NCBI GenBank assembly: GCA_024404655.1 | Contig: JAKSPR010000011.1 | Location: 1 to 19,761, forward strand | DNA length: 19,761 nt | Reading direction: 5' to 3' | Source of the DNA: Clostridia bacterium | Lineage (GTDB): Bacteria; Bacillota; Clostridia; Oscillospirales; CAG-272 | Shown here: positions 13,243 to 19,761 of the stretch, piece after piece | How positions within the stretch are numbered: position 1 is the first letter of the stretch | Layout: every line of letters starts with the position of its first letter | Made by a program: the position numbers and the translations under genes | The notes under the pieces: model-generated | Seen by the model: only the letters and a program-made list of their open reading frames with translations | Databases searched by the model: none | What the model was told of the DNA's origin: nothing

Positions 13243-13778
13243 TCGGATACGCATTCTGCGGCTCCTTCTGCACCCATGCCCGTTCCCTTGACGCGCTGAA
13301 ACATCTTGTCGCAGCGGGGTATGAGGTCCAGCCCATCGTCAGCGAGCATGTCTATGAAACGGACACCCGCTTCGGAACGGCAAAAGAACTCACGGAAAAA
13401 CTGGAAACGCTCTGCTCCCGTCCGGTTCTCCACACCATTGTGGAAACAGAACCGCTCGGTCCCCGTATGCCGCTGGAACTGCTCATCATCGCCCCCTGTA
13501 CCGGGAACACCCTTGCCAAGCTCTCACGGGGGATCACCGATACCTCGGTCACGATGGCTGCCAAGGCCCAGCTCCGCGCCGACCGTCCGCTGCTCATCGG
13601 CCTTGCGACCAATGACGCCCTGTCCGGAAATCTCGAAAGCATTGCACGGCTGAATATGCACAGATGCATCCGCTTCGTACCCCTGGAAAAAGACGACCCG
13701 GAGAAAAAGCCCTACTCCCTCGTCTGCCGCTTTGAAGAAATCCCTTCCATGACAGAAGAGCTGGTCGGGAAACCGTAA
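13239..13778 (+). CDS. dpaB: Dipicolinate synthase subunit B (flavoprotein)
   Basis: DpaB (SpoVFB) is the flavodoxin-like/Dfp-family subunit of dipicolinate synthase. The 179-residue length is usual (about 180-200). It opens with IGYAFCGSFCTHARSLDAL, matching the family's GSFCTF-type start. The flavoprotein core, LELLIIAPCTGNTLAKLSRGITDTSVTMAAKA (about 85-116), has the PxTGNTLAKLAxGI motif shared with Dfp-type proteins. RPLLIGLATNDALSGN (near 125-140) is also typical. GGGAGG precedes the ATG by about 8 nt. It is the last gene of its operon. The only nearby hairpin (13808-13834) terminates the opposite strand better than this one. Confidence 0.93.
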   Translation: MIGYAFCGSFCTHARSLDALKHLVAAGYEVQPIVSEHVYETDTRFGTAKELTEKLETLCSRPVLHTIVETEPLGPRMPLELLIIAPCTGNTLAKLSRGITDTSVTMAAKAQLRADRPLLIGLATNDALSGNLESIARLNMHRCIRFVPLEKDDPEKKPYSLVCRFEEIPSMTEELVGKP

Positions 13779-13801
13779 TGGAACCGATTTTTCCGAAAAA
13801 G

Positions 13802-13834
13802 GAAAAAAGCCTGCCGGGCTGTGCCCGGCAGGCT
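13802..13834 (-). terminator. Terminator of the deoR-cytidylate-kinase-like operon
   Basis: AGCCTGCCGGGC (13808-13819) and GCCCGGCAGGCT (13823-13834) form a perfect 12-bp stem with a 3-nt loop. The minus strand continues TTTTTTCC, so it is a strong leftward terminator. It may also slow transcription arriving from dpaB. Confidence 0.85.
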
Positions 13835-13863
13835 GGTAAAGAATATCTGCGTGATGAAATTGC

Positions 13864-14484
13864 TCAGTCCGTGCTGACCGCCTGTGCAAATTCCGCAATC
13901 AGGGCAACGGCCTTTTCCGCACCGAGCTTGGCGTTGTTGATGACAAGGTCATAACTGTCCGCCGCGCCCCAGCGCTTCTGGGAGTAGAAATTATAATACT
14001 TGGCGCGCTTCTTGTCCGCCTTTGTGATCATATCGACGGCCTGTTTTTCAGTGCACTTTTCTGCCTCCATGATGCGCGCACAACGGAACGGCATGTCCGC
14101 TCTGACGAAGATGTTGAGGACAGGCTGTCTGCAGTCCCGCAGAATAAAGTCCGCACAGCGTCCGACAAAGACACAGGGACCTTCTTCAGCTTTGGCGCGG
14201 ATGATATCCGTCTGCGCGATGAACAGCTTGTCGTTGAGCGGCAGACCGTGCTGCGGCTGATAAGCGGTCCCGGGATAATTTCCCATGGTGACGGCATAGA
14301 GGAAGCTGCTGGTGGCTGTCTCATCCACGTGGGAGAAGATTTCCGGAGACATTCCGGCCTTCTGCGCCGCAAGGATGATCAGTTCCTTATCGTAGCAGGG
14401 AATATTCAGCGTATGGGCAAGCAGGCGTCCGATCTCGTGACCGCCGCTGCCGAACTGGCGTCCGATGGTGATGATGGTGTTCAT
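13864..14484 (-). CDS. Cytidylate-kinase-like protein
   Basis: This 206-residue protein belongs to the cytidylate-kinase-like family (P-loop nucleoside monophosphate kinase fold). Family members in Clostridia often stand apart from the housekeeping cmk and have no proven substrate. It begins with ITIGRQFGSGGHEIGRLLA, a glycine-rich loop at about residues 8-17 that replaces the canonical Walker A GxxGxGK. Then follow CYDKELI, VFVGRCADFIL (near 108-118) and RFNIFVRADMPFR-like nucleotide-binding features. A basic lid, KKRAKYYNFYSQKRWG (about 157-172), precedes YDLVINNAKLG. AAAGGAG precedes the ATG by 6 nt. It follows the DeoR-type gene by 46 bp on the same strand and ends before a strong terminator, so the two form an operon. 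A different phosphate acceptor than CMP is possible. Confidence 0.85.
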   Translation of the reverse strand: MNTIITIGRQFGSGGHEIGRLLAHTLNIPCYDKELIILAAQKAGMSPEIFSHVDETATSSFLYAVTMGNYPGTAYQPQHGLPLNDKLFIAQTDIIRAKAEEGPCVFVGRCADFILRDCRQPVLNIFVRADMPFRCARIMEAEKCTEKQAVDMITKADKKRAKYYNFYSQKRWGAADSYDLVINNAKLGAEKAVALIAEFAQAVSTD

Positions 14485-14530
14485 GAGGAACTCCTTTCCG
14501 GGCGTTGGAAGATTGGAGAAGACGGAAATA

Positions 14531-15304
14531 TTATTCGGGCTTGGCGATGATGATCTTGGTTCCGGTGTCCTTTGCCAGCTTCATGATTTCCGGCGGGAAT
14601 TCACGGTTGGTGATGACGGCGTCGATATCGCCCATTCTGGCGAAGGTATAAGGCAGGCTCTTGTCGATCTTGGAGTTGTCCATCAGAAGGACGACCATGC
14701 GGGCCTTCTTGATGATCTGCTGCTTGAATTCACATTCGGAGTAGTTGCCGCAGGTGAAGCCTGTCTCCGAGGTCAGACCGGAGGGGGTGAGGAACGCGAT
14801 ATCAATGTTGATATCCTCCATATAGCGCATAGCCTGGGTACCGGAAACGGAAATGTTGTCACGGTTGATCATACCGCCGACGATGTTGACGATGGGCATA
14901 TTCTTCTTGAGAAGCTCCATGGCGACATTGGGGCCGGAGGTGGTGATGGTCAGGCGTTCGTCCTCCAGAATGGAGACGAGCTTGAGAACCGTGGTGCCGG
15001 AATCGAGGAAGATGGAGCGGCCGGGCTCAATCATGGCTGCAGCCTGACGTGCGATGCACTCCTTGGCTGCGGAGTTGGCATGCAGACGGAGGTTGAAGGA
15101 CTCTTCCATGGAAGTGGTGATGAACTTCATGGAGCGTGCGCCGCCTCTGACCTTGATGCACTCGCCCTGTTTCTCAAAATACTCAATATCGCGGCGAAGG
15201 GTCATGCTGGACAGCGCCGGGAAACGGTCGCCCAGTTCCTTCAAAGAAATAAACGGTTTTTCCGAAAGCATCTCGCGGATGATTTCACGTCTTGTATTGC
15301 TCAT
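14531..15304 (-). CDS. DeoR-family transcriptional regulator
   Basis: This is a sugar-phosphate-responsive regulator of the DeoR/GlpR family, 257 residues, the usual size. The N-terminal winged helix (about 1-57) shows RREIIREML, ISLKELGDRFPALSSMTLRRDIEYFE and the wing sequence IKVRGGA. The C-terminal isomerase-like sensor domain has the phosphosugar loop DSGTTVLKLVSIL (about residue 100), NIVGG, the DIAFLTPSGLTSETGFT segment, and LLMDNSKID. AAGGAAGG lies about 9 nt before the ATG. It is first in an operon with the cytidylate-kinase-like gene. No sugar-metabolism gene is adjacent, so the target and ligand are unknown. Autoregulation is suggested by a palindrome in its leader (15324-15341). 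Confidence 0.92.
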   Translation of the reverse strand: MSNTRREIIREMLSEKPFISLKELGDRFPALSSMTLRRDIEYFEKQGECIKVRGGARSMKFITTSMEESFNLRLHANSAAKECIARQAAAMIEPGRSIFLDSGTTVLKLVSILEDERLTITTSGPNVAMELLKKNMPIVNIVGGMINRDNISVSGTQAMRYMEDINIDIAFLTPSGLTSETGFTCGNYSECEFKQQIIKKARMVVLLMDNSKIDKSLPYTFARMGDIDAVITNREFPPEIMKLAKDTGTKIIIAKPE

Positions 15305-15323
15305 GATGAGGACCTTCCTTTGA

Positions 15324-15341
15324 TTTCATTTTCAAACGAAA
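15324..15341. promoter_or_regulatory. Candidate DeoR-type operator
   Basis: TTTCATTT-TC-AAACGAAA is an inverted repeat matching at 7 of 8 positions. TTTCGTTT-like half-sites are typical of DeoR/GlpR regulators. It lies at about +10 to +27 of the transcript and 20 bp before the deoR-family start, a position suited to autorepression. Confidence 0.45.
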
Positions 15342-15357
15342 TATTATTATCAACTTT

Positions 15358-15386
15358 ATTATAACACGTTTTTCTTCATAAATCAA
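15358..15386 (-). promoter_or_regulatory. Sigma-A-type promoter of the deoR-type operon
   Basis: On the minus strand TTGATT (15386-15381), a 17-bp spacer and TATAAT (15363-15358) lie about 55 bp before the regulator's ATG. The remaining gap up to 15584 is AT-rich and shows no gene. Confidence 0.75.
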
Positions 15387-15584
15387 TATGTTTTTATAAC
15401 TTTTGTGAAAAAGTTACAGTGCCATAATCCAACATCACAGCTATGCGGGAAATCAAGCAGATACCGGGTGTAAAAAACGGAAAAAACACAGAAAAAAGTG
15501 TCTCTTATGACAGTTTTTTATATAACAAATTGATGATCGGATATGCAGGAAAATAAGGCCGGGCGGGAATGATGATCCATTCCG

Positions 15585-16325
15585 TCAGAGCTTCATCAGC
15601 TGTACGGCGGCCTCGGTATTGACGGTACTGTCGGAAGAACGGACGGTTCTGAACCAGTAAATGCCGTTTTCATCCGGCTCTTTTGTGCGGAAAACGGTGA
15701 TGGTATCACCTAAAGGCGCTTCCCTGAGGAATGCGATGGCAAAGGCGGAAACGCGCATGCCCTCCATAGGGAGACGATCGCAGTACACATCGGGATAATG
15801 GGTGTTGTTCATGTGCATGTTCTTATCGGCGTCGCTGTAAAGGATTTCCTTTCTGCCGACTTCGATCAGCTCCGCGTCCTTGGGGATCCGGAATCGGAGC
15901 GGAATCGTCACCTGGGTCTGGTCGTCATCTGCGTAATCGACGCCGCTGTTTTCATAGCGGATGAGGCGTCTTGATTCCACGTCGAGCAGCGCCCACTGGG
16001 ATGAGGCCTGTGCCGCGGTCTCTCCCTTTTCGTCGACGAGCCGGTAGCAGCGGTCGAAACTGGCGCCTCTGCTGGTGGAACAGGGCCACGAAACGGAATC
16101 GAGGTGTTCATACGCGGCGACGGTTCTGTGGATATCCACGGAAATGCGGCTTAAAATAAATGCTCTGCCCTGGGCTCTGAGCTCCGCCATGGTAGGACCG
16201 CGATGCTCCAGCTGGCGGTTGGCGGCCTCCTGCATGAGACGGAGGATTTCCGATGCGCGGCAGTTTCCGCCTGCGTCGGTCATGTGGACGTTGGTTTCAA
16301 AGGTTTCGGAGTATTTGGCTTCCAT
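15585..16325 (-). CDS. Acyl-ACP thioesterase
   Basis: This enzyme hydrolyses acyl-ACP to release free fatty acids. It is related to plant FatA/FatB and common in anaerobic Firmicutes. The 246-residue protein is a double hotdog. The first half has the long-helix segment GGNCRASEILRLMQEAANRQ, then ISVDIHRTVAAYEHLDSVSWP. The second half begins near IPKDAELIEVGRKEILYSDAD. It then carries the catalytic-type loop DADKNMHMNNTHYPDVYCD, where N and H match the bacterial thioesterase signature, and ends with VNTEAAVQLMKL. I start at ATG 16325 because homologues begin close to this point. An in-frame TTG at 16349 is possible; AAAGG lies about 13 nt before the ATG. It follows murI by 43 bp, at the end of the ddl-murI run. 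Confidence 0.87.
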   Translation of the reverse strand: MEAKYSETFETNVHMTDAGGNCRASEILRLMQEAANRQLEHRGPTMAELRAQGRAFILSRISVDIHRTVAAYEHLDSVSWPCSTSRGASFDRCYRLVDEKGETAAQASSQWALLDVESRRLIRYENSGVDYADDDQTQVTIPLRFRIPKDAELIEVGRKEILYSDADKNMHMNNTHYPDVYCDRLPMEGMRVSAFAIAFLREAPLGDTITVFRTKEPDENGIYWFRTVRSSDSTVNTEAAVQLMKL

Positions 16326-16368
16326 GATCGTCTTGTATCCTTTTATCAATTACAGAATGGGGATATCG

Positions 16369-17253
16369 TTACGGATTCAGAATACCGGAGTAGGCCTCGA
16401 TATCGATCCGTCTGACTTCCCCCAGCGGCGCTTTGCTGGTGATATCCAGTCCCAAAAACCGGGAAGCGGCTGCAGCAAAGCCCTGGGTCTCATCGCTGAC
16501 AAAGTACTGCACATCGCCTGTTCTGCCGGTGCCGGCCTCTGCGGGCTCTTCTGTGTCCAGCAGAGTTTTCAGCGCGTGTGCGACTTCCTCGCCGGTATCA
16601 ATGAGCGCGACACCCGGCAGGACCTTGGATATGATGCCTTTCAGCAGCGGATAGTGGGTGCAGCCGAGGATGACGGTATCGGCTCCGCTTGCCTTGATAT
16701 CGGCAAGATACCGTTCCGCCGTGAGCAGGGGAATGGGATCGTCGGGGTCGACAAAGCCGTTTTCCACCAGCGGCACGAACAGCGGGCATGCGCGGCTGAT
16801 GAGGGAGACTTCCGGTTCGAGTTCCGCCAGCGCCCTGTCATACGCGCCGCTGGCGATGGAGGACTGGGTGGCAATGACACCGATTTTCCCGTTCTTCGTT
16901 GCCCGGACCGCAGCTTTTGCAGCGGGGTCGATGACGCCGATGATCGGCACGGAGAAGGCGCTCTGCAAAAGCGGCAGAGCATTGGCGGTCACGGTGCCGC
17001 AGGCGATGACGACGGCCTTGCAGTCCGCCTCGGAAAGGAGAAACCGCAGGTCCTGCACGGCATAATGGCAGATGGTCTCGTGGGAACGTGTTCCGTAAGG
17101 CACCCGGCCTGTATCGCCGAAATATATGAGGTCTTCCCCCGGCAGGATGCGCCGGATCTCCCGCAGGGCGGTCAGGCCCCCGAGACCGCTGTCGAAAATA
17201 CCGACAGGACGGCGCACTGCGGATGTTTCGCGCGGGTTATGATTATCTGTCAT
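16369..17253 (-). CDS. murI: Glutamate racemase
   Basis: MurI is a cofactor-independent racemase making D-glutamate for the peptidoglycan stem peptide. The 294-residue protein shows VGIFDSGLGGLTALREI (17-33) and DLIYFGDTGRVPYGTRS (41-57), including the YFGDT.R.PYG motif. The two catalytic cysteines are Cys85 in VVIACGTVTANAL and Cys198 in ILGCTHYPLL. The first is normally in an ACNT motif; here Asn is replaced by Gly, a variant that deserves checking. I start at ATG 17253 because GGAGG stands 6 nt upstream. The frame is open seven codons further. The start overlaps the ddl stop by 11 bp, so translation is probably coupled. A roughly 25-residue Glu/Gly/Thr-rich loop sits near 231-248. Confidence 0.95.
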   Translation of the reverse strand: MTDNHNPRETSAVRRPVGIFDSGLGGLTALREIRRILPGEDLIYFGDTGRVPYGTRSHETICHYAVQDLRFLLSEADCKAVVIACGTVTANALPLLQSAFSVPIIGVIDPAAKAAVRATKNGKIGVIATQSSIASGAYDRALAELEPEVSLISRACPLFVPLVENGFVDPDDPIPLLTAERYLADIKASGADTVILGCTHYPLLKGIISKVLPGVALIDTGEEVAHALKTLLDTEEPAEAGTGRTGDVQYFVSDETQGFAAAASRFLGLDITSKAPLGEVRRIDIEAYSGILNP

Positions 17254-18322
17254 CCGATGCCTCCGCAAACGCAATCAGCGCGTCGATGAGTTCTTTTGTA
17301 TTCTTGCCCATATAGTTCCAGAGCTTGGGATACATGCTGATGGAAGTGAAGCCGGGGAGGGTATTGATCTCATTGAAGATGATGCTTTCATCCGCCCGGA
17401 CGAAGAAATCCACGCGGGAAAGCCCCTGACAGCCGAGGGCGATATAAATGGTCTTTGCGTATGCGCGGACTTTTTCAAGGGTCGTTTCCGACACGCGGGC
17501 GGGGATATAGTCGGAAGACGTATCGGTGATGTACTTTGCATCGTAGTCATAGAAGTCCGCACCGGAGGCGATCTCACCGGGGATGGACGGGGTGGGATCG
17601 TCATTGCCCAGCACAGCACATTCGACCTCACGGCCGATGATACATTCCTCGACCAGCACTTTCTTATCGTACTTTGCGGCATTGATGAGGGCCTTTTCCA
17701 GCGCCGCTCTGTCCACGGCTTTGGAAACACCCACGGAGGAGCCTGCATTTGCGGGCTTGACAAACAGAGGATAGATGTCCACGGCTTCGGCCTTTTCTAC
17801 GGCTTCCGCCAGCGTATCCGTGATTTCCTTTCTTGTCAGCACGGCGCACTTTGCCTGCGGGATGCCGTAGTTGTTGAGGATCAGCTTGGTGAAGGCTTTA
17901 TCCATACCAACGGCAGAAGCGGCGCAGTGGGGGCCGACATAGGGGATGCCGGACATGGAAAGAAGGCCCTGAAGATTGCCGTCCTCCGCATAAGAGCCGT
18001 GAACGACGGGAATCACAACGTCTACCTTCACGGTTTCAAAGGAACCGGGCATGTTCTGCTTTTCCACGTAGAGGATGCCTTCCCCGGCGTTTGGTGAGAG
18101 CATGGCGCGGCGGATATGGGCGGCGTCGGTGAACCATGTGTTGGCACGGATCTCATCGGCGGGGCCGTCAAAGCGGTACCATGCGCCGTCTTTTGTGATG
18201 CCGAGCACGGTGACGTCGTATTTTTCGCGGTCGATGGCTTCCAGCACGGTGCAGACGCTGCGCAGGGAGACCTCATATTCGGTGGACTTGCCGCCGAAGA
18301 TACATAAAACTGATTTTTTCAT
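17243..18322 (-). CDS. ddl: D-alanine--D-alanine ligase
   Basis: This ATP-grasp enzyme joins two D-Ala for the peptidoglycan precursor. The 359-residue protein shows FGGKSTEYEVSLRS (9-22), PVVHGSYAEDGNLQGLL (105-121), GMDKAFTKLIL, and the ATP-binding FVKPANAGSSVGVSKA (187-202). It also shows EECIIGREVECAVLG (225-239), the omega loop DFYDYDAKY (256-264), and the Mg-binding IIFNEINTLPGFTSISMYPKLW (314-335). The Tyr in YDAKY points to D-Ala-D-Ala rather than D-Ala-D-lactate ligation. I prefer the ATG at 18322, which gives the family start MKKSVLCIFGG; an ATG at 18334 in the same frame is also possible. The Shine-Dalgarno AAAGGAGG (18361-18354) is separated from both by a palindrome. It overlaps murI downstream. 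Confidence 0.94.
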   Translation of the reverse strand: MKKSVLCIFGGKSTEYEVSLRSVCTVLEAIDREKYDVTVLGITKDGAWYRFDGPADEIRANTWFTDAAHIRRAMLSPNAGEGILYVEKQNMPGSFETVKVDVVIPVVHGSYAEDGNLQGLLSMSGIPYVGPHCAASAVGMDKAFTKLILNNYGIPQAKCAVLTRKEITDTLAEAVEKAEAVDIYPLFVKPANAGSSVGVSKAVDRAALEKALINAAKYDKKVLVEECIIGREVECAVLGNDDPTPSIPGEIASGADFYDYDAKYITDTSSDYIPARVSETTLEKVRAYAKTIYIALGCQGLSRVDFFVRADESIIFNEINTLPGFTSISMYPKLWNYMGKNTKELIDALIAFAEASDDR

Positions 18323-18334
18323 ATTTATGACCAT

Positions 18335-18355
18335 GGCTTTCGCTGTGCGAAAGCC
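18335..18355 (-). promoter_or_regulatory. Palindrome between the ddl Shine-Dalgarno and start codon
   Basis: GGCTTTCGC (18335-18343) and GCGAAAGCC (18347-18355) are perfect complements around TGT. The last two G of AAAGGAGG fall in the stem. If folded, the hairpin loops out the 21-nt spacer and leaves the ATG at 18322 about 12 nt from AAAGGA. If unfolded, the spacing to either ATG is unusually long (19 or 31 nt). Confidence 0.55.
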
Positions 18356-18470
18356 TCCTTTCTTCGGAATCGGGGCTGACGAGCGTAAGTGGGACAGCCC
18401 GTATCCCTTTCGGAAATTGCGGCCCGTGAAAAGAAGGCCGTATATAGTATGCCGGAGCTTTCACCGTTAT

Positions 18471-18833
18471 TCATCCGCGGAAGCCGCCTGCCAGACGGAC
18501 GAAATAAACGGTGAAGACGAGGATCAGCAAACAGACGGAGAGAATCGCTTCCCCACGCTGATAGCGGCGGGAGGACGAAAACGGAAAGCAACCGGGAAAT
18601 GTCATGCGGAGCAGAAGAAATGCAAAGACGGGCAGCAGCACCCACAAAGGATGCGCCGCAAACGCTCCGGAAAAGTCCCCGTGCAGAACGGCGGTCACAG
18701 CCCGCGTCATGCCGCAGCCGGGACAGGGATAACCCGTCACAAGCCGGAACACGCACAGCCGCCCGCCGAAGAGCCATACAAGAGCTCCCGCAAGGATGCA
18801 GAGCAGAAGAGCGATCACTGTCTGCACGGTCAT
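18471..18833 (-). CDS. DUF2752 membrane protein
   Basis: This is a small membrane protein of unknown function in the DUF2752 family. The 120-residue product has the family hallmark CPGCGMTRAV (37-46), followed by LHGDFSGAFAAHPLW, i.e. the spaced HPL/NPL motif. Three hydrophobic segments lie at about 3-22, 63-78 and 97-112. The two cysteines of CPGC suggest a metal or redox site at the membrane, but this is not established. It overlaps prmC by 4 bp (ATGA) and lies 148 bp before the ddl start. The gap holds a weak GGGCTG/CAGCCC hairpin (18373-18400) without a T tract. Confidence 0.87.
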   Translation of the reverse strand: MTVQTVIALLLCILAGALVWLFGGRLCVFRLVTGYPCPGCGMTRAVTAVLHGDFSGAFAAHPLWVLLPVFAFLLLRMTFPGCFPFSSSRRYQRGEAILSVCLLILVFTVYFVRLAGGFRG

Positions 18834-19723
18834 GGCATCTCACCCATGCGGTACAGGATGGCGACACGGTCAAGGTCTGCGTAGTCCCGGCGGATCTCAC
18901 AGGTGAAACCGTGCTCCGCGGCAAGTGCGCGCAGCGCATCTCCCTGATCGTAGCCGATCTCAAATAAGAAGCAGCCGCCGGGGGCAAGGATTTCTTTGTA
19001 ATGCGCAAGGATCGCACGGTAGAAGATCAGCCCGTCCTCACCGCCGTCGAGGGCCGTGATCGGTTCGCATTTTACCTGTGCATCCAGAGTTTTGCAGACG
19101 GGTGCCGGAATATAGGGTGGATTGGATGTGATGACAGCGGGACGCGTCCCGGCAGCGGGACGTTTCCCGGCAGCGGGAAGCTCGCCTTTCAGCACATCAC
19201 ACCGGACGGGGAAAAATCTGTTTTCAAGACCAAGATTCTTTCCGTTCCGCTCTGCCAGCGCAAGGGGGATATCATAAAGTTCCGCGCCGTAAGCTGCGGG
19301 AACATCGGGGCGATTCAGAAGCACCGCACAGGGGACACAGCCGGAACCGGTACAGAGGTCCCAGAGCACACAGCCCTCCGGCAAGCGGGAAATGGCTTCC
19401 TCCACGAGGATTTCCGTATCGGAGCGGGGAATGAGGCAGCCGGGGGCGATCTCATAATCACAACCGAAAAACGGTGTGCGTCCGAGAATATAGGCAAGGG
19501 GCTCTCCCGTTCTGCGCCGCTCCGCGTCGGAGAGAGTTTTCTGCACGGTTTCCTCCGGCACTTCATCACTGCTGCGCAGGAGCATTGCCGCGCGGTCCAG
19601 TCCCGAGCGGATGCGCAGAATCTCATCAGCCTCATAAGCGGGGTCGGTATGAAGCTCCGGAAAAGTGTCATTAACAGACGAAAGCACCGCACGGAGTGTG
19701 CGGCGCAGGGTCATGAAGTTCAT
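18830..19723 (-). CDS. prmC: Peptide chain release factor N5-glutamine methyltransferase
   Basis: PrmC (HemK) methylates the Gln of the GGQ motif of release factors RF1/RF2 using SAM, which speeds termination. The 297-residue protein has the N-terminal helical domain ending in RRRTGEPLAYILGRTPFFG (69-87) and the entry motif GCLIPRSDTEILVEEA (95-110; most homologues have IPRPETE). The SAM motif is WDLCTGSGCVPCAV (121-134) and the catalytic motif is NPPYIP (201-206). An extra stretch, PAAGKRPAAGTRP, directly before VITSNPPY is a two-copy in-frame repeat. The ATG at 19723 overlaps the apparent stop of an upstream frame (ATGA); no clear ribosome site is seen, so coupling is likely. ATG 19714 is an alternative. 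It overlaps DUF2752 downstream. prfA is not in the window. Confidence 0.94.
   Translation of the reverse strand: MNFMTLRRTLRAVLSSVNDTFPELHTDPAYEADEILRIRSGLDRAAMLLRSSDEVPEETVQKTLSDAERRRTGEPLAYILGRTPFFGCDYEIAPGCLIPRSDTEILVEEAISRLPEGCVLWDLCTGSGCVPCAVLLNRPDVPAAYGAELYDIPLALAERNGKNLGLENRFFPVRCDVLKGELPAAGKRPAAGTRPAVITSNPPYIPAPVCKTLDAQVKCEPITALDGGEDGLIFYRAILAHYKEILAPGGCFLFEIGYDQGDALRALAAEHGFTCEIRRDYADLDRVAILYRMGEMP
19147..19178. repeat. Two-copy 18-bp in-frame repeat inside prmC
   Basis: TCCCGGCAGCGGGA occurs at 19147-19160 and 19165-19178. Each copy is itself an inverted repeat (TCCCG/CGGGA). The 18-bp period keeps the frame and adds one PAAG-x-R unit. Confidence 0.7.
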
Positions 19724-19761
19724 GATTCGGATACGGGTTCTGCGGGGGAATCCACGGTCTC
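19720..19761 (-). CDS. 3' end of an upstream gene (partial)
   Basis: On the minus strand an open frame enters from the window edge and reads ETVDSPAEPVSES before TGA. The TGA overlaps the prmC ATG as ATGA, matching the overlap style of the next junction. The acidic, Pro/Ser-rich tail does not identify a family. In many Clostridia a DUF1385 gene precedes prmC, so that is a guess from synteny only. Confidence 0.4.
   Translation of the reverse strand, partial: ETVDSPAEPVSES

Noticed and set aside
18373..18400. GGGCTG/CAGCCC hairpin before ddl as a terminator
   Set aside because: Only 6 bp with a 16-nt loop and no T tract on the transcribed strand.

Overview
The window looks like a chromosomal segment of a spore-forming, Gram-positive Bacillota of the class Clostridia, with moderately high GC and possibly of Oscillospirales/Ruminococcaceae type. 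The evidence is two dipicolinate synthase genes (dpaA, dpaB), a 23-codon spoVM-like gene, a PyrR attenuator, a lipobox lipoprotein of the DUF4358 type, and strong AGGAGG-type ribosome binding sites. The lineage below class level is inference. I see no prophage, insertion sequence, CRISPR array, rRNA or tRNA.

Left part (1-2420): a hairpin-rich non-coding end, then a minus-strand pyrimidine salvage operon, pyrR-uraA. Its leader holds a complete-looking PyrR attenuator: promoter, binding loop, antiterminator and terminator. On the plus strand follow rlmH and a membrane-anchored WG-repeat protein (2562-4799), then a 413-bp non-coding gap with a long perfect inverted repeat and a degenerate tandem repeat of about 33 bp. 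Next are mnmG and an unrecognised TIM-barrel, glycosidase-like protein with a C-terminal membrane segment (5213-8646).

Middle (8677-13850): a shared terminator, then minus-strand genes for a DUF4358 lipoprotein and a membrane-anchored SGNH/GDSL hydrolase. The hydrolase is preceded by about 480 bp of untranslated sequence with a good promoter and a strong hairpin. Then comes a sporulation-flavoured cluster: spoVM and a MazF/EndoA-type RNase with an unusual Ala-rich tail on the minus strand, divergent from dpaA-dpaB on the plus strand. Both spoVM and dpaA have the same nine bases, CATATACTG, upstream. They resemble a mother-cell sigma -10 element.

Right part (13808-19761, all minus strand): a DeoR-type regulator with a cytidylate-kinase-like protein, under its own promoter and a candidate operator. 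Then a run of prmC, a DUF2752 membrane protein, ddl, murI and an acyl-ACP thioesterase, with several overlaps pointing to co-transcription. ddl and murI supply D-Ala-D-Ala and D-Glu for peptidoglycan; the thioesterase releases fatty acids from ACP. The last 42 bases look like the 3' end of the gene upstream of prmC.

Most genes are ordinary core genes. The items that most repay a second look are the tiny spoVM gene, the tailed MazF with competing inverted repeats in its leader and no visible antitoxin, the shared sporulation promoter motif, the hairpin between the ddl Shine-Dalgarno and start codon, and the tail-anchored glycosidase-like protein. I did not find a clear multi-gene system that I could call undescribed.
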